Shown: positions 51,776 through 63,019 of the stretch, piece after piece
How positions within the stretch are numbered: position 1 is the stretch's first letter
Layout: every line of letters starts with the position of its first letter
Source of the DNA: Oscillospiraceae bacterium
GTDB taxonomy: Bacteria > Bacillota > Clostridia > Oscillospirales > Ruminococcaceae
Assembly (NCBI GenBank): GCA_020054675.1
Contig: JAIHAL010000001.1
Location: forward strand, 186,001 to 250,000
Reading direction: 5' to 3'
Length of the DNA: 64,000 bases
Made by a program: the position numbers and the translations under genes
The notes under the pieces: model-generated
Told to the model about the DNA's origin: nothing
Databases searched by the model: none
What the model saw: only the letters and a program-made list of their open reading frames with translations

Positions 51776-52534
51776 CTAAATCCTAACCGGTATATTTTTT
51801 TCTTTTAAATGCGCTTTTACTTGCGGAACTGTCAATTCCTTGTAATGAAAAAGTGATGCTGCAAGGGCAGCAGAAGCTTTTGTCTGCTCAAAAACTTCGG
51901 AAAAATGCTCCAAAGTGCCGCATCCCCCGCTTGCTATAACCGGAATCTTTACAACTCCGCAAACGGCATTTAGAAGTTCTATATCAAATCCTTTTTTAGT
52001 TCCGTCAGTGTCCATTGAAGTAAGCAGGATTTCCCCTGCACCAAGGCTTTCAGCTTTTTGAGCCCATTGAACGGCATCAATTCCCATATCTATTCTTCCG
52101 CCGTTTACAACAACGGTAAATCCTCCGTCAGGGCGCCTTTTTGCATCAATTGCCACGACCACGCATTGGCTGCCGAATATATCGGCAGCCTGTGAAATAA
52201 GCTCCGGATTTCTTACAGCGGATGAATTTACTGATACCTTATCAGCTCCCGCACGTAAGGTGTCCCTGAAATCATCTATGGTTTTTATTCCTCCTCCAAC
52301 CGTAAGAGGAACAAAGACTTTTTTTGCAGTATTGCGCACAACTTCAAGCATGGTCCCCCTGCCCTCATGCGTTGCTGTAATATCAAGGAAAACTATTTCA
52401 TCGGCACCTTGTTCATCATACATTGCTGCACATTCCACAGGATCGCCAACTTCTTTTATACCAACAAAGTTTATTCCTTTAACCACTTTTCCATCCCTTA
52501 CATCAAGACAAGGAATTATTCTTTTTGCAATCAT
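51776..52534 (-). CDS. hisF: Imidazole glycerol phosphate synthase, cyclase subunit
   Basis: 252 residues from ATG 52534; a longer frame reaches into hisA. GAGGGCGGTG ahead of this ATG supports it. TIM barrel: [57 protein letters not shown] with catalytic Asp, and [15 protein letters not shown]. Works with HisH. Confidence 0.97.
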   Translation of the reverse strand: MIAKRIIPCLDVRDGKVVKGINFVGIKEVGDPVECAAMYDEQGADEIVFLDITATHEGRGTMLEVVRNTAKKVFVPLTVGGGIKTIDDFRDTLRAGADKVSVNSSAVRNPELISQAADIFGSQCVVVAIDAKRRPDGGFTVVVNGGRIDMGIDAVQWAQKAESLGAGEILLTSMDTDGTKKGFDIELLNAVCGVVKIPVIASGGCGTLEHFSEVFEQTKASAALAASLFHYKELTVPQVKAHLKEKNIPVRI

Positions 52535-52535
52535 T

Positions 52536-53258
52536 TTATTCACCGCCCTCAGCCAATGCAACTGCTTCTTTTAAATCCAACGTGCCTTTGTAAATGGATT
52601 TGCCGCATATAGCACCGTAAAGCTTATTATCTTTACATGCTTTTATATCATTTATGTCACGAATGCCTCCGCTGGCTATAATATTGCAGCAAACGGCTTC
52701 ATTAAGCGCTTTAAGCTGTTCCAGATTAGGCCCTTGCAGAGTTCCGTCGCGAGAAATATCTGTAAATATAATGTACTTTACACCTTGCAAAACCATTTCT
52801 TTTGCGAGGTCTATATAATTTACTTCACTTTTGTCAAGCCATCCTTCGGTTGCAACTATACCATCATAAGCATCAATTCCAACAGCAATTCTATCGCCGT
52901 ATTCTTTTACGGCATCTTTTACAAGCTGAGGATTTTTTACGGCTATTGAACCAAGAATTACTCTTGAAATCCCATTTGAAAGGTAATACTCAACCGTATC
53001 AAGGCTTCTTATCCCTCCGCCAAGCTCAACTTTAAGTTTTGTATTTTTGGCAACGTCAATAAAAATTTCGCTGTTTGAAGGTTTAGCTGATTTTGCTCCG
53101 TCAAGGTCAACCATATGAATCCAAGAAGCCCCGCTGTTTTGAAAATCCAGTGCGGTTTGCATATAATTTTCAGCAACCTTTTCGGCAGTATTGAAATCGC
53201 CTTTAAAAAGTCTTACGCAGTTGCCGTCTTTAATATCAATTGCCGGAAGTATTATCAT
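52536..53258 (-). CDS. hisA: ProFAR isomerase
   Basis: 240 residues, TIM barrel homologous to His[70 protein letters not shown] and [13 protein letters not shown]. Converts ProFAR to PRFAR. Start overlaps the hisH stop by four bases. Confidence 0.97.
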   Translation of the reverse strand: MIILPAIDIKDGNCVRLFKGDFNTAEKVAENYMQTALDFQNSGASWIHMVDLDGAKSAKPSNSEIFIDVAKNTKLKVELGGGIRSLDTVEYYLSNGISRVILGSIAVKNPQLVKDAVKEYGDRIAVGIDAYDGIVATEGWLDKSEVNYIDLAKEMVLQGVKYIIFTDISRDGTLQGPNLEQLKALNEAVCCNIIASGGIRDINDIKACKDNKLYGAICGKSIYKGTLDLKEAVALAEGGE

Positions 53259-53854
53259 AGCATTTCTCCAAAGTTTTTAAGAATTTTGAGTCCGGTTTTC
53301 CCGCTTTTTTCGGGATGGAACTGTGCCCCGAAAATATTACCTTTAAAAACCAGAGCTGGAACCTTTTCACCATATTCGCAATAAGCGGATATATATTCAT
53401 CCCTGCAAACCGCTTTATAGGAATGTACAAAATAAACATATTCATTTTCCGAAAGACCGTTCGTTAAAGGACAGGGATTTAATATTTCAAGCTTATTCCA
53501 TCCTATATGAGGAATGCTTAAATCCTTTGGCTCCATTTTTTCAACTGTGCCTTCAATTAGAGAAAGTCCCTCGGTTTCTTCAAATTCAAAGCCCTTTTCA
53601 AAAATAAGCTGCATTCCAAGGCAAATCCCCAAAAAAGGTTTTTGATATGCCTGCTCCCTTATGGTTTTTATTAAGTCCTTTTCTTTCAGCATATTCATGG
53701 CGCTGGGGAATGCTCCAACCCCCGGAAGTATTATCCCGTCGGCATTTTCAATGTCGGATTTTTTATCGGTAAGAATATTTTCCAAGCCAATAAAATCAAG
53801 GGCATTTTTTACACTAAAAATATTTCCTGCCCCGTAATCAATAATTGCTATCAT
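53255..53854 (-). CDS. hisH: Imidazole glycerol phosphate synthase, glutaminase subunit
   Basis: 199 residues, class I glutamine amidotransferase: MIAIIDYGAGNIFSVKNAL, GVGAFPSAM, nucleophile Cys in PFLGICLGMQLIFE, and the catalytic His in GAQFHPEKSGKTG. Delivers ammonia to HisF. Adjacent to the hisB stop with no gap. Confidence 0.97.
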   Translation of the reverse strand: MIAIIDYGAGNIFSVKNALDFIGLENILTDKKSDIENADGIILPGVGAFPSAMNMLKEKDLIKTIREQAYQKPFLGICLGMQLIFEKGFEFEETEGLSLIEGTVEKMEPKDLSIPHIGWNKLEILNPCPLTNGLSENEYVYFVHSYKAVCRDEYISAYCEYGEKVPALVFKGNIFGAQFHPEKSGKTGLKILKNFGEML

Positions 53855-54433
53855 TTATAAAACCCCTTTTGTGGAAAGGACATCTCCGTTTCTTAATGTT
53901 GCTGCTTGTTTTAAAGCATGTGCAGCAGCTTTAAAAATAGCTTCGCATTTATGATGATCGTTTTTGCCGTATAAAAGATTTATATGCATTGTAATTCCAG
54001 CATTAAAAGCAAATGCCCTAAAAAATTCTTCGGCAAGACAGGTATCAAAATCCCCTATCCTATCGTCTGAAAATTCAGCATTAAAAACAAGGAAAGGACG
54101 TCCGCTTATGTCAACCGCACAAAATCCAAGTGCTTCGTCCATAGGAATATAGGCGCTTCCGTAACGGGCTATGCCTATTTTTTGCCCAACTGCTTCGGCA
54201 AAAGCTTTTCCGATTACAATTCCAGTATCCTCAACGGTGTGGTGGCTGTCCACAAACAAATCCCCAACTGCACTTAAAGAAAAATCCATTCCGCTGTGAA
54301 CCGCAAGAGCCATCAGCATATGGTCAAAAAAACCTATCCCTGTTTCAATTGAATTTTTTCCTGTCCCATCAAGATTAAGCGTCAAATTGATATCGGTCTC
54401 CCTCGTTTTTCTTGATACGGTTGCCGTTCTCAT
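53855..54433 (-). CDS. hisB: Imidazole glycerol phosphate dehydratase
   Basis: 192 residues, the monofunctional form without phosphatase domain. Metal-binding motifs: GIGFFDHMLMALAVHSG, DSHHTVEDTGIVIGKAF, DISGRPFLVF and GKNDHHKCEAIFKAAA. The histidinol-phosphate phosphatase must be encoded elsewhere. Confidence 0.97.
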   Translation of the reverse strand: MRTATVSRKTRETDINLTLNLDGTGKNSIETGIGFFDHMLMALAVHSGMDFSLSAVGDLFVDSHHTVEDTGIVIGKAFAEAVGQKIGIARYGSAYIPMDEALGFCAVDISGRPFLVFNAEFSDDRIGDFDTCLAEEFFRAFAFNAGITMHINLLYGKNDHHKCEAIFKAAAHALKQAATLRNGDVLSTKGVL

Positions 54434-54445
54434 AAAAATCAGCTC

Positions 54446-55504
54446 CTATAAATTTTTAAGGATTTGCTCAAATACCTTTAAAAATTCTGCATTTTCTTCT
54501 TTGCTCCCGGCTGTTATTCTTAAATATTCCCCTATTTTTCTTATGGAAATTGAATTTTTAAGCAGCTGCGAAAATATCTCCGCACTTTTGGATGTTTTTA
54601 AAAAAACAAAATTTGTTTTGGTTTCATAAACTTTTTCAATTATCTGATATTTTGATGAAAGCTTTAAAATACTTAAATAAAGTTCGTCACGATTTTTAAT
54701 TATTTCGGAAAATTGATTTTTTAAAAAATCCTTTTCGCCAAGCACGCATTTGCATATTGCCTGGGAAACTGCATCGGTATTATATGGTGATTTTGCAGCT
54801 TTCAATGCTTTTGAAATTGTTTCTCCTGCAACAGCAAAACCCATTCTTATTGAAGCAAGTCCGATTGCTTTTGAGCAGGTTTTTAAAATTATAAGGTTAT
54901 CAAATTCTCCTGCTTTGTCAAGAATACTTTCAGTCCAAAAATCCATATATGCCTCATCAAGTATGACAAGCGCCGAAACGTTTGAAAGCAACCTTAAAAC
55001 TTCTTCCCTTTTAATTCCAAGCGATGTGGGATTGCATGGATTTGAAAAAATAAGCGCCTTTATTTTATTATCTTGACAAAAATCTATTACCTTATCAACA
55101 TTTATTGACAAATCGTCTTCCTTCTGCATGGTTTCGACTTGCAATTCATACAATGCTCCATAAAAAGCATACATTGAAAAATCAGGCGAAAGAGTCAATA
55201 TTTTATCTCCGGTTTCAAGAAAACAACTTGTGATTATGCTTATAAGCTCATCGGAACCATTTCCTGCAGTAATATATTTGCTGTCAATGCCATAAAAATC
55301 TGCAAAGGCTTTTACAGCATCTGCCGCATAAGGGTCAGGATAGCGATTTAAATCAATTTTTGAGATTTCTCTGCTGATTTTTTCCGAAAAAACTTGATTT
55401 AAATTAAAAAAAGATTCGTTTGCATCAAGCCTGATTTTATATTCCCCCTCAATAGGGTCATACGGCTTTAATGAAGAAAGTTTTTTATTAAGCTTATAAG
55501 GCAT
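54446..55504 (-). CDS. hisC: Histidinol-phosphate aminotransferase
   Basis: 352 residues, PLP fold type I: IRLDANESFFNLNQVF, NRYPDPYA, TAGNGSDELI, IFSNPCNPTSLGI, LVILDEAYMDFW, and the PLP Lys in LKTCSKAIGLASIRMGF. Aminates imidazole acetol phosphate. In the his operon, one base after hisD. Confidence 0.95.
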   Translation of the reverse strand: MPYKLNKKLSSLKPYDPIEGEYKIRLDANESFFNLNQVFSEKISREISKIDLNRYPDPYAADAVKAFADFYGIDSKYITAGNGSDELISIITSCFLETGDKILTLSPDFSMYAFYGALYELQVETMQKEDDLSINVDKVIDFCQDNKIKALIFSNPCNPTSLGIKREEVLRLLSNVSALVILDEAYMDFWTESILDKAGEFDNLIILKTCSKAIGLASIRMGFAVAGETISKALKAAKSPYNTDAVSQAICKCVLGEKDFLKNQFSEIIKNRDELYLSILKLSSKYQIIEKVYETKTNFVFLKTSKSAEIFSQLLKNSISIRKIGEYLRITAGSKEENAEFLKVFEQILKNL

Positions 55505-55505
55505 T

Positions 55506-56795
55506 CTAAAACCTCACTTTAACGGCATTGGCATGAGCTGAAAGCCCCTCTTTTTCAGCGATGGCAATTATATCATCCTTTGCTTCGCACAAAGCCTCTT
55601 GTGTATAATAAATAAAACTTGAACGTTTGGTAAAACTGTTTACAGAAAGTGGCGAGAAAAACCTTGCAGTTCCGCTGGTCGGCAAAACGTGGTTTGGACC
55701 TGCAAAATAATCCCCCAAAGGTTCCGGAGAATACGAACCAAGGAAAATTGAACCTGCATTGTCAAGCCTGCCCAAATATTCCATTGGATTTTGAACCAAA
55801 ACTTCAAGATGCTCAGGAGCAATTTTGTTTGCAAGCTCAACAGCACAATCTATGCAATCACATACTATAATTGCTCCATAATCTTTAAGGGATTTTTCAA
55901 TTATATCTTTTCTTGAAAGATTTTTAAGCTGTCTTTGAAGTTCCGTTTCAGTTTCATTGGCAAGCTTTTCGCTTGTGGTTATTAAAATTGATGATGCAAG
56001 CACATCATGTTCCGCTTGGGACATAAGGTCTGCCGCAACGAACTTGGGATTGGCGGTTTTATCCGCAAGAACCAATATTTCACTTGGTCCGGCAATCATA
56101 TCTATATCTACAACGCCAAAAAGCAGTTTTTTTGCGGTTGCAACATAAATATTTCCGGGTCCGACTATTTTATCAACTTTTGGAATTTCTTGCGTTCCAA
56201 AAGCAAGCGCGGCAATAGCCTGTGCCCCGCCGGCTAAAAATACCCTGTCAACTCCGCAAATTGATGCCGCAACAAGGATATCCTTGTTTGGAGTGCCGTC
56301 TTTTTGCGGCGGAGTAACCATAATTATTTCTTTTACACCCGCTATTTTTGCAGGAATTGCATTCATAAGAACTGATGACGGATATGCTGCCGTTCCGCCG
56401 GGAACATAAAGGCCAACCTTTTCAAGTCCCCTAACCCTTTGCCCAAGGATTACACCGTTTGCTTTGGGATTTATAAAGCCCTGCTCCTTTTGTCTATGAT
56501 GAAAATCAGCTATGTTTTCCATTGCATCAAGCAAAGCATTTACAAAATCCTCATCGGCTTCGGTAAGGGCATCTTCTATAACTTCACGCGGAACTTCATA
56601 ATATTCCGGCAATTTTCCATCAAATTTCAATGTATATTCTTTTACGGCATCATCGCCTTTTTCTTTTACCGCATCTATTATTGCCGAAACGCTTTCTGAA
56701 ACTTTTTTATCAGTTTCAACGTTCCTTTTTTCTATTTCCTTTAAAAAAGCAATTTCACTTGTTCCGTCGGCAATAATTCTCTTAATTAATCCCAT
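55506..56795 (-). CDS. hisD: Histidinol dehydrogenase
   Basis: 429 residues: GLYVPGGTAAYPSSVLMNAIPA, VFLAGGAQAIAALAFGT, IVGPGNIYVATAKKLLFG, IDMIAGPSEILVLAD, MSQAEHDVLASSILIT, then AGPNHVLPTSGTARF. Zinc-dependent two-step oxidation of histidinol to histidine. Fourteen bases after hisG. Confidence 0.98.
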   Translation of the reverse strand: MGLIKRIIADGTSEIAFLKEIEKRNVETDKKVSESVSAIIDAVKEKGDDAVKEYTLKFDGKLPEYYEVPREVIEDALTEADEDFVNALLDAMENIADFHHRQKEQGFINPKANGVILGQRVRGLEKVGLYVPGGTAAYPSSVLMNAIPAKIAGVKEIIMVTPPQKDGTPNKDILVAASICGVDRVFLAGGAQAIAALAFGTQEIPKVDKIVGPGNIYVATAKKLLFGVVDIDMIAGPSEILVLADKTANPKFVAADLMSQAEHDVLASSILITTSEKLANETETELQRQLKNLSRKDIIEKSLKDYGAIIVCDCIDCAVELANKIAPEHLEVLVQNPMEYLGRLDNAGSIFLGSYSPEPLGDYFAGPNHVLPTSGTARFFSPLSVNSFTKRSSFIYYTQEALCEAKDDIIAIAEKEGLSAHANAVKVRF

Positions 56796-56809
56796 AATAA
56801 ATTCCTTTC

Positions 56810-57442
56810 TTACAAGTTAGCCTCAATAAGCCCTATCAGATTCTCAATTTCCTGCTTCCTTATTTTCATGCTGACCATATTTACAATAAGCCTTGCAGAA
56901 ACAGGCGCAATATCCTCATACACTTCAAGTCCATTTTCTCTAAGAGTTGAACCGGTTTCCACTATATCCACTATTGCATCGGAAAGTTCAAGCAGTGGCG
57001 CAAGTTCAACGCTGCCCTCAATTTTCACTATTTCCACATCCATGCCTTTTGCCTCAAAAAAGCTCCTTGCAACATTTGGATATTTTGTGGCAATTACCTT
57101 AACATCATACCCGGAATAAAAATCATGTCCTTTTTTGCCGGCAAGAGCAAATTTGCATTTGCCGAAGCCAAGGTCGGCAAGCTCGTAAAATTTGCCTTTC
57201 ATTTCCATTATCGTATCTTTGCCGACGACACCCATATCGCACACGCCATGTTCAACATAGGTAATTACATCTGCCGCTTTTGCAAGAACCACTTCAAGAT
57301 TTGCCTGGGGTATCGGCAGAATGAGCCTTCTGCCCTTTTCCCTTACGGCAGTGCAATCAAAGCCAATTTTTTCAAGCAGTTCAACTGTATCTTTTTCAAG
57401 CCGTCCTTTTGTTAAAGCTATTCTTAATGGTTTTTCAGACAT
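56810..57442 (-). CDS. hisG: ATP phosphoribosyltransferase, short form catalytic subunit
   Basis: 210 residues from ATG 57442, selected because GGAGG sits eight bases ahead. Short HisG without the C-terminal regulatory domain: RIALTKGRLEKDTVELL, 'DVITYVEHGVCDMGVVGKDT', the PRPP-binding DAIVDIVETGSTLRENGLE. The short form requires HisZ, encoded just upstream with an eight-base overlap. First committed step of histidine synthesis. Confidence 0.96.
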   Translation of the reverse strand: MSEKPLRIALTKGRLEKDTVELLEKIGFDCTAVREKGRRLILPIPQANLEVVLAKAADVITYVEHGVCDMGVVGKDTIMEMKGKFYELADLGFGKCKFALAGKKGHDFYSGYDVKVIATKYPNVARSFFEAKGMDVEIVKIEGSVELAPLLELSDAIVDIVETGSTLRENGLEVYEDIAPVSARLIVNMVSMKIRKQEIENLIGLIEANL

Positions 57443-58631
57443 TTCCATTTCCTCCGCTGCTTCCGTATACAACAATCACTTTGCTTATTCCTTTTTTCTG
57501 CGCATACCTTTGCGTTTCTTCCAAAGAATGAAAAACTGAATTTTCAACAACAAGCCCATTCTTTTTCATCTCACGGCAACGCATAAGCGCTTCCATTTCA
57601 AATCCTTTTTCAGCAAAAACTATTGCATCCGGAATTTTGCATTTGCAGTCTTCTTTTTTCTTTTTAAAATCCGCAACCGCATCAATATTTACAGCAAACC
57701 CTGTTGCGGGAACATCATACCCAAATTCCGACAGCAGCTTGTCATATCTTCCTCCGGAAAGCACTTCTTCGCCATAGCCCTGCAAATAGCCTTTCATAAC
57801 AATTCCGGTATAATAATCGGTCCGGTTTACTATGCCCAAGTCAACTGTAATTTTGCCGTTGCAGCCAAGCTTTGACAAATCATTGTAAACAGATTTAAGA
57901 TTGGAAAGTATTTTTTCTATTTTTTCATCGCAGAAAAGTTTTGATGCCTTTTCAAATACTTCCTCCCCGCCAAAAAGACGCGGAAGCTGTTTCAAAGCCC
58001 TTGTTGCACTGTTATCTCCAATGCTGTCAAGAAGGTCATTTAGCGCCGGATAATTTTTTACTTCTATCAATGTACGAATATTTTCAGCTGTAATTAAATC
58101 CACATCAAGCTGGCTTACCAGTTCTCTAAAAAATCCTATATCGCCTATTTCAAGCCTAAATTTTTCACTGTCGCAAAAAGAAAGCACTTCAACGGCGGTC
58201 GATAAAACCTCTAAATCGGCCTTTTTGGAATTTGAACCTATAAGCTCAATCCCCATCTGCACAATTTCATCGCTTTTTCCCGTCATGCTGCGGTTTGCAA
58301 GATAAACGCTTTGGCTGTAAAAAAGCCTTAAAGGCAAATCCGCTTCCCTAAGTCTTGTTGCGGCAATCCTTGCAATAGGCATTGTTGAATCAGGACGGAG
58401 AACAATAAGCCTGCCCTTGCTGTCGGTAAGCTTATAAAGAATTTCCTGCGGAAAATGTCGTGAATTCAAGTTAAAGACATCATAAAATTCAATGCCCGGA
58501 GTTACAACTTCACTGTACCCCATTCCGCTGAATATCATTCGCATATTGTCTTCCACTTGTCTTCTTATCAGGCAATCCTCAAAAAGAATGTCCTTTGTCC
58601 CCTCGGGAGTAATAAGGTCGTATCTTTTCAT
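57435..58631 (-). CDS. hisZ: ATP phosphoribosyltransferase regulatory subunit
   Basis: 398 residues, class II aaRS-like (HisRS paralogue): LITPEGTKDILFEDCLIRRQ, VLRPDSTMPIARIAATRL, YYTGIVMKGYLQGYGEEVLS and GGRYDKLLSEFG. It lacks an anticodon-binding domain of the synthetase type and leads the his operon before short hisG, so HisZ rather than histidyl-tRNA synthetase. AGGAGG precedes ATG 58631. Confidence 0.94.
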   Translation of the reverse strand: MKRYDLITPEGTKDILFEDCLIRRQVEDNMRMIFSGMGYSEVVTPGIEFYDVFNLNSRHFPQEILYKLTDSKGRLIVLRPDSTMPIARIAATRLREADLPLRLFYSQSVYLANRSMTGKSDEIVQMGIELIGSNSKKADLEVLSTAVEVLSFCDSEKFRLEIGDIGFFRELVSQLDVDLITAENIRTLIEVKNYPALNDLLDSIGDNSATRALKQLPRLFGGEEVFEKASKLFCDEKIEKILSNLKSVYNDLSKLGCNGKITVDLGIVNRTDYYTGIVMKGYLQGYGEEVLSGGRYDKLLSEFGYDVPATGFAVNIDAVADFKKKKEDCKCKIPDAIVFAEKGFEMEALMRCREMKKNGLVVENSVFHSLEETQRYAQKKGISKVIVVYGSSGGNGNV

Positions 58632-58658
58632 TTAAAAAATCCTCCGCAGTTTTTCGCT

Positions 58659-58678
58659 TTATCATGCTAATATGATAA
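58659..58678 (-). promoter_or_regulatory. Operator-like palindrome over the his promoter -10
   Basis: Perfect inverted repeat TTATCAT-N6-ATGATAA. It contains the -10 element of the his promoter, so a bound repressor would block transcription. No repressor gene is visible nearby. Confidence 0.65.
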
Positions 58679-58700
58679 CATGGTATCAAACAAAAGTCAA
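58672..58700 (-). promoter_or_regulatory. Promoter of the histidine operon
   Basis: TTGACT (58700-58695), 17-base spacer and TATCAT (58677-58672) on the minus strand, starting at the base after the polC stop, about 40 bases before hisZ. Confidence 0.75.
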
Positions 58701-61700
58701 TCAAAAAAAAGACATTTGGTTTGTTTTTGGCAAACTTGACAAAGCGCCTACGTTTTCAAGCATTTCTATTACCGTTTTTGACACACCGCTTCTTGTTTGT
58801 AATTCATCTATTGAAATAAACGGCCCTTCTTTTACGGCTTCATAAAGACTTTGGGCAGCGCTTTCGCCAACTCCTTTCAGCGAACAAAACGGAAGCCTTA
58901 TTTTCCCGTTTTCAATTTTATAAATTGATGCATGGGACTTATAAAGATCTATCGGCAAAAACTCAAATCCTCTTGCCATCATTTCGTTTATTATCATAAG
59001 TGTTTCGTAAACGCTGTTTTCTTTTGCAGAGCGGTCGTTGCCTTTTCTTTTAAGCTCATCCATTTTAAGCCTTACGGCATGGCGTCCGGAAATTGCCGCC
59101 TCGGCGTCAAAATCTTCTCCGCGCACCGTAAAAAGAGTAGCGTAAAATTCCAACGGAAAATAAACTTTAAACCATCCCAGTTTGATTGCCGCTGTAACAT
59201 ATGCCGCGGCATGCGCCTTAGGAAACATATATTTAATTTTCAAACAGCTGTCTATATACCATTGAGGTACATTGTTGTCAAGCATAGTCTGAATCATTTC
59301 AGGAGTAAGCTCTTTTGGAGCCTTGCCTTTTCTTGTAATTTCCATTATTTTAAATGCAAGTTTTGGTTCGACTCCTTTGTAAATCAAATAAGACATTATA
59401 CTGTCACGCGTTCCTATAACGTCACTTATCGTGCATACTTTGTTTTTAATAAGTTCTTGGGCATTTCCAAGCCATACGTCAGTTCCATGTGAAAGTCCGG
59501 AAATTTGCAAAAGGTCGCTGAATTTTTTAGGCTGCGCCTCTACAAGCATTTGACGCACGAAATTTGTGCCAAACTCCGGCAAAGCAAGAGTGCCCGTTTC
59601 ACTGTCAATATCCTCCGGTTTGACTCCTAAGGCCTCTGTTGATGTAAAAAGGCTTATAACTTTTTCATCGCTTGTAGGAACATCCTTTATTTTTACACCT
59701 GTCAAATCTTCAAGGTGCTTATATAATGTCGGAACATCATGCCCAAGCTCGTCCAGCTTTAAGATAGTATCATGCAGCGAATGGAAATCAAAATGCGTGG
59801 TTACCACATCAGAATTCGGGTCATCCGCCGGATGCTGAACCGGCGTAAAATCATAAACTTCGTAGTTTGATGGAATTACAACCATTCCTCCGGGATGCTG
59901 TCCGGTTGTGCGCTTAACTCCGGTGCAGCCTATGGAGAGCCTTAATTCCTCTGCTTTATTTAAAGAAAGTCCTTTCTCTTCTGCATAATGCTTTACATAT
60001 CCGTAAGCTGTTTTTTCGGCAACAGAGGCTATTGTTCCGGCCTTAAATACGTTGTCTGGACCAAAAAGCTCTTCCGTATATTTATGGGCACTTGCCTGGT
60101 ACTCACCAGAAAAATTAAGGTCTATATCCGGAGCCTTATCACCTTCAAAGCCAAGGAATGTTTCAAAAGGAATGTCATGCCCGTCCCTGTTCATTGAAGT
60201 GCCGCATTCCGGGCAATCTTTTGGCGGAAGGTCATACCCGGAAGCAACACTTCCGTCAGTTATAAATTCGCTGTACTTGCATTTAGGGCACACATAATGC
60301 GGAACAAGAGGGTTTACTTCCGATATTCCGGCCATTGAGGCAACAAAGGAAGAGCCTACCGAGCCTCTTGAACCAACAAGATATCCGTTTTCCACAGAAT
60401 TTGCAACAAGCTTTTGCGCAATCATGTAGAGTACCGAAAATCCATTTTCAATGATAGACTTAAGTTCCCTGTCAAGGCGCTTTGCCACAATTTCCGGAAC
60501 AGGGTCGCCGTAAATCTCCTTTGCCTTTTCCCAAGTAATTCTTGTTAAATCTTCATCAGCCCCCTCAATATTTGGCGTATAAGTTCCTTGGGGAATTGGT
60601 CTTACTTCCTCATCAACCATATCGGCAATTAAATTTGTATTTTTAACCACTACCTCATAAGCTTTTTCTTTGCCTAAATAACTGAATTCTTCAAGCATCT
60701 CCTCAGTCGTTCTAAAATAAAGCGGAGCTTGGTAATCGGCATCTTTAAATTTCATTCCTGTAAGCAAAATTTTTCTGAAAATGCCGTCATTTTTATCCAT
60801 AAAATGTACGTCACAGGTTGCAACAACAGGAATATTAAGTTCCTCACCAAGTTTTACTATTGTTTTATTGAATTCTTTTATCTCGTCACTGCTTTTAACC
60901 GAACCGTTTCTAAGCATAAATTCGTTGTTGCAGATTGGCTGGATTTCAAGGTAATCATAAAAAGATGCTATTGATTTTAAAGTTTCCCAAGGCCTGCCTT
61001 CGCAGACGGCAGAATAAAGTTCTCCTGCCTCGCAAGCGCTGCCTATTATCAATCCTTCCCTGTGCTTTATAAGCTCGGACATAGGCACAAGCGGTTTTTT
61101 GAAAAAATATTTTAAATGCGCAAAAGAAACAAGTTTGTAAAGATTTTTAAGACCAATCTTATTTTTAACAAGAATAATTTGATGATGATTTTTCAGCTTT
61201 TTAGGGTCAACCGCGCTTAAAGAAACATTTATGTCGCTTATTTTTAAATCTTCATTTTCAGCTTTAAGCCTTTCCATCAGCTTTATAAATATTTTTGCAA
61301 GCATTTCGGCATCATCGGATGCTCTATGATGGTTAAAATCTCCAAGTCCTAAATGCTCGGCAACGATATTAAGCTTATACTTTGAAAGTTCCGGCAACAT
61401 GCTTCTGCATATCGGAACCGTATCTATGGATGAAAAATTAAATTCAATTCCACTCCTTTCGGCACAGGCCTTAATGAAAGAAGTATCAAAGCTTGCGTTG
61501 TGGGCGACCAGTACTGGATTTTTACCGCAAAACTCCATAAATGCTCTTAAAGCTTCAGCTTCTTTAGGAGCATCCTTTACCATTTCGTCCGTTATTCCGG
61601 TTAGTTCTGATATTTTAAAAGGAATTGGCTTTTGAGGGTTTACCATCGTATTGAATTTATCAACCACTTGAAGCTTTTTAAGCTTTACAGCGCCTATTTC

Positions 61701-63005
61701 AGTTATTCTTTCATCATTTGCGTTAAGCCCGGTGGTTTCAATATCAAAAACAATTATTTCATCCTCTATGCTTCTTGAATCATCGCCTTGAACAGCTTTT
61801 ATGCAGTCATTTACCGAATATACCTCGCAACCGTAAATAACTTTAAATTTCCCTTTATTTTTTCTTATTTTTTCTACGGTATTCATAGCCTCAGGAAAAG
61901 CCTGCAAAACGCCGTGGTCGGTAATTGCAATTGCCTTATGGCCCCATTCATATGCTCGTTCAATAATCTTTTCGGCGGAAGTGACAGCATCCATTGCTGA
62001 CATATTTGTATGAACGTGCAGTTCAACCCTTTTTCCCTCGGCATTGTCCTTGATTTTTTCCTTTTTTACAAGCATTATATCGTTTGGGCGAAGGTTTATG
62101 TCATTATCAAATTTATCAAAGCTTACTTCGCCCCTTACAATAAGAGTACTTCCGTTTTTTATTTCCTTTAAGGGCTCAGCCTTTTCTTTTTTTTCAATAA
62201 TTTTTAATATGATTGAATTGGTATAATCAGTTAAATATATTGAAAGGATGACCTTTTCACCGTCACGACTTTCACGCTCGTCCACATTAAAAACATCACC
62301 CCATACGGTCACTTTTCCGCTTTCAGCATTTAAAGTTTCAATTGGAACCGGATTTTCCTTTATTTTGCTTCCCTTTAAAATTTGTGCACCCTCTGATAAA
62401 ATCGGCAATTCTGAAAAATTTACGGTAACTGTTTGTATTGGTTTATTTTCTTTTGTTTCCTGCTTTGGTTTTTCCTGAAAATCAATTTGAGGAATTGAAA
62501 CGGCTGCCGTTTCAAGCATTTTTTCATAATGTTCTTCAGGACAGCAAAGATTTCCGCAAAATTTTACGGAAATCTTTCTTGAAAATTCTTCAAAAACAAG
62601 CTTTGGCAAAACAAGGTCTATTTTTGCTTTTGTTAAGAGGTCGTATCCGCCGTTTTTAAGCTCAATAGTCAATATTTCATCCCTAAATTCAGCATTGGCA
62701 TTGTCAAGAAAACCGTTTACAACCGGAAATTTTCTTTTAAGCTTTAAAATAAGCTCCGAAAAATACTCAATCGAAAACATATCAGGCGTATATTTGCACA
62801 TAAGAGAAAAATTTTCAATGCCCAACCTTTCCCCCATGTTTTTTTCAAAAATATATACGTCTTCCGATTTTTGAAGAGTTTTAAAAGACGCATATATCGA
62901 AAAAGAGGTTAAATTTGCCGTATGTACGATTTTAATTATTTCACCATCATAAATAGGCACAGGAATTAAATCCAAATAATCATACAAATATTCCTTTATA
63001 TTCAA
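58701..63005 (-). CDS. polC: DNA polymerase III alpha subunit, PolC type
   Basis: 1434 residues, the Gram-positive replicative polymerase. Order: N-terminal domains, OB fold (about 230-315), PHP domain opening [20 protein letters not shown] (about 327), the 3'-5' proofreading exonuclease inserted in PHP with [16 protein letters not shown] (about 417-432), the rest of PHP, and the polymerase palm with [17 protein letters not shown] four-Cys zinc motif (CPKCKYSE ... CPECGTS) follows, then the catalytic [12 protein letters not shown], and a C-terminal helix-hairpin-helix region. The start is TTG 63005, supported by GGGAGG nine bases upstream; it lies 14 bases after ispG. Confidence 0.98.
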   Translation of the reverse strand: MNIKEYLYDYLDLIPVPIYDGEIIKIVHTANLTSFSIYASFKTLQKSEDVYIFEKNMGERLGIENFSLMCKYTPDMFSIEYFSELILKLKRKFPVVNGFLDNANAEFRDEILTIELKNGGYDLLTKAKIDLVLPKLVFEEFSRKISVKFCGNLCCPEEHYEKMLETAAVSIPQIDFQEKPKQETKENKPIQTVTVNFSELPILSEGAQILKGSKIKENPVPIETLNAESGKVTVWGDVFNVDERESRDGEKVILSIYLTDYTNSIILKIIEKKEKAEPLKEIKNGSTLIVRGEVSFDKFDNDINLRPNDIMLVKKEKIKDNAEGKRVELHVHTNMSAMDAVTSAEKIIERAYEWGHKAIAITDHGVLQAFPEAMNTVEKIRKNKGKFKVIYGCEVYSVNDCIKAVQGDDSRSIEDEIIVFDIETTGLNANDERITEIGAVKLKKLQVVDKFNTMVNPQKPIPFKISELTGITDEMVKDAPKEAEALRAFMEFCGKNPVLVAHNASFDTSFIKACAERSGIEFNFSSIDTVPICRSMLPELSKYKLNIVAEHLGLGDFNHHRASDDAEMLAKIFIKLMERLKAENEDLKISDINVSLSAVDPKKLKNHHQIILVKNKIGLKNLYKLVSFAHLKYFFKKPLVPMSELIKHREGLIIGSACEAGELYSAVCEGRPWETLKSIASFYDYLEIQPICNNEFMLRNGSVKSSDEIKEFNKTIVKLGEELNIPVVATCDVHFMDKNDGIFRKILLTGMKFKDADYQAPLYFRTTEEMLEEFSYLGKEKAYEVVVKNTNLIADMVDEEVRPIPQGTYTPNIEGADEDLTRITWEKAKEIYGDPVPEIVAKRLDRELKSIIENGFSVLYMIAQKLVANSVENGYLVGSRGSVGSSFVASMAGISEVNPLVPHYVCPKCKYSEFITDGSVASGYDLPPKDCPECGTSMNRDGHDIPFETFLGFEGDKAPDIDLNFSGEYQASAHKYTEELFGPDNVFKAGTIASVAEKTAYGYVKHYAEEKGLSLNKAEELRLSIGCTGVKRTTGQHPGGMVVIPSNYEVYDFTPVQHPADDPNSDVVTTHFDFHSLHDTILKLDELGHDVPTLYKHLEDLTGVKIKDVPTSDEKVISLFTSTEALGVKPEDIDSETGTLALPEFGTNFVRQMLVEAQPKKFSDLLQISGLSHGTDVWLGNAQELIKNKVCTISDVIGTRDSIMSYLIYKGVEPKLAFKIMEITRKGKAPKELTPEMIQTMLDNNVPQWYIDSCLKIKYMFPKAHAAAYVTAAIKLGWFKVYFPLEFYATLFTVRGEDFDAEAAISGRHAVRLKMDELKRKGNDRSAKENSVYETLMIINEMMARGFEFLPIDLYKSHASIYKIENGKIRLPFCSLKGVGESAAQSLYEAVKEGPFISIDELQTRSGVSKTVIEMLENVGALSSLPKTNQMSFF

Positions 63006-63019
63006 CTTAATTAACCTCC

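Noticed and set aside
57435-58631. Histidyl-tRNA synthetase
   Set aside because: Lacks the anticodon-binding domain and heads a his operon with short-form hisG, so HisZ is the better call.
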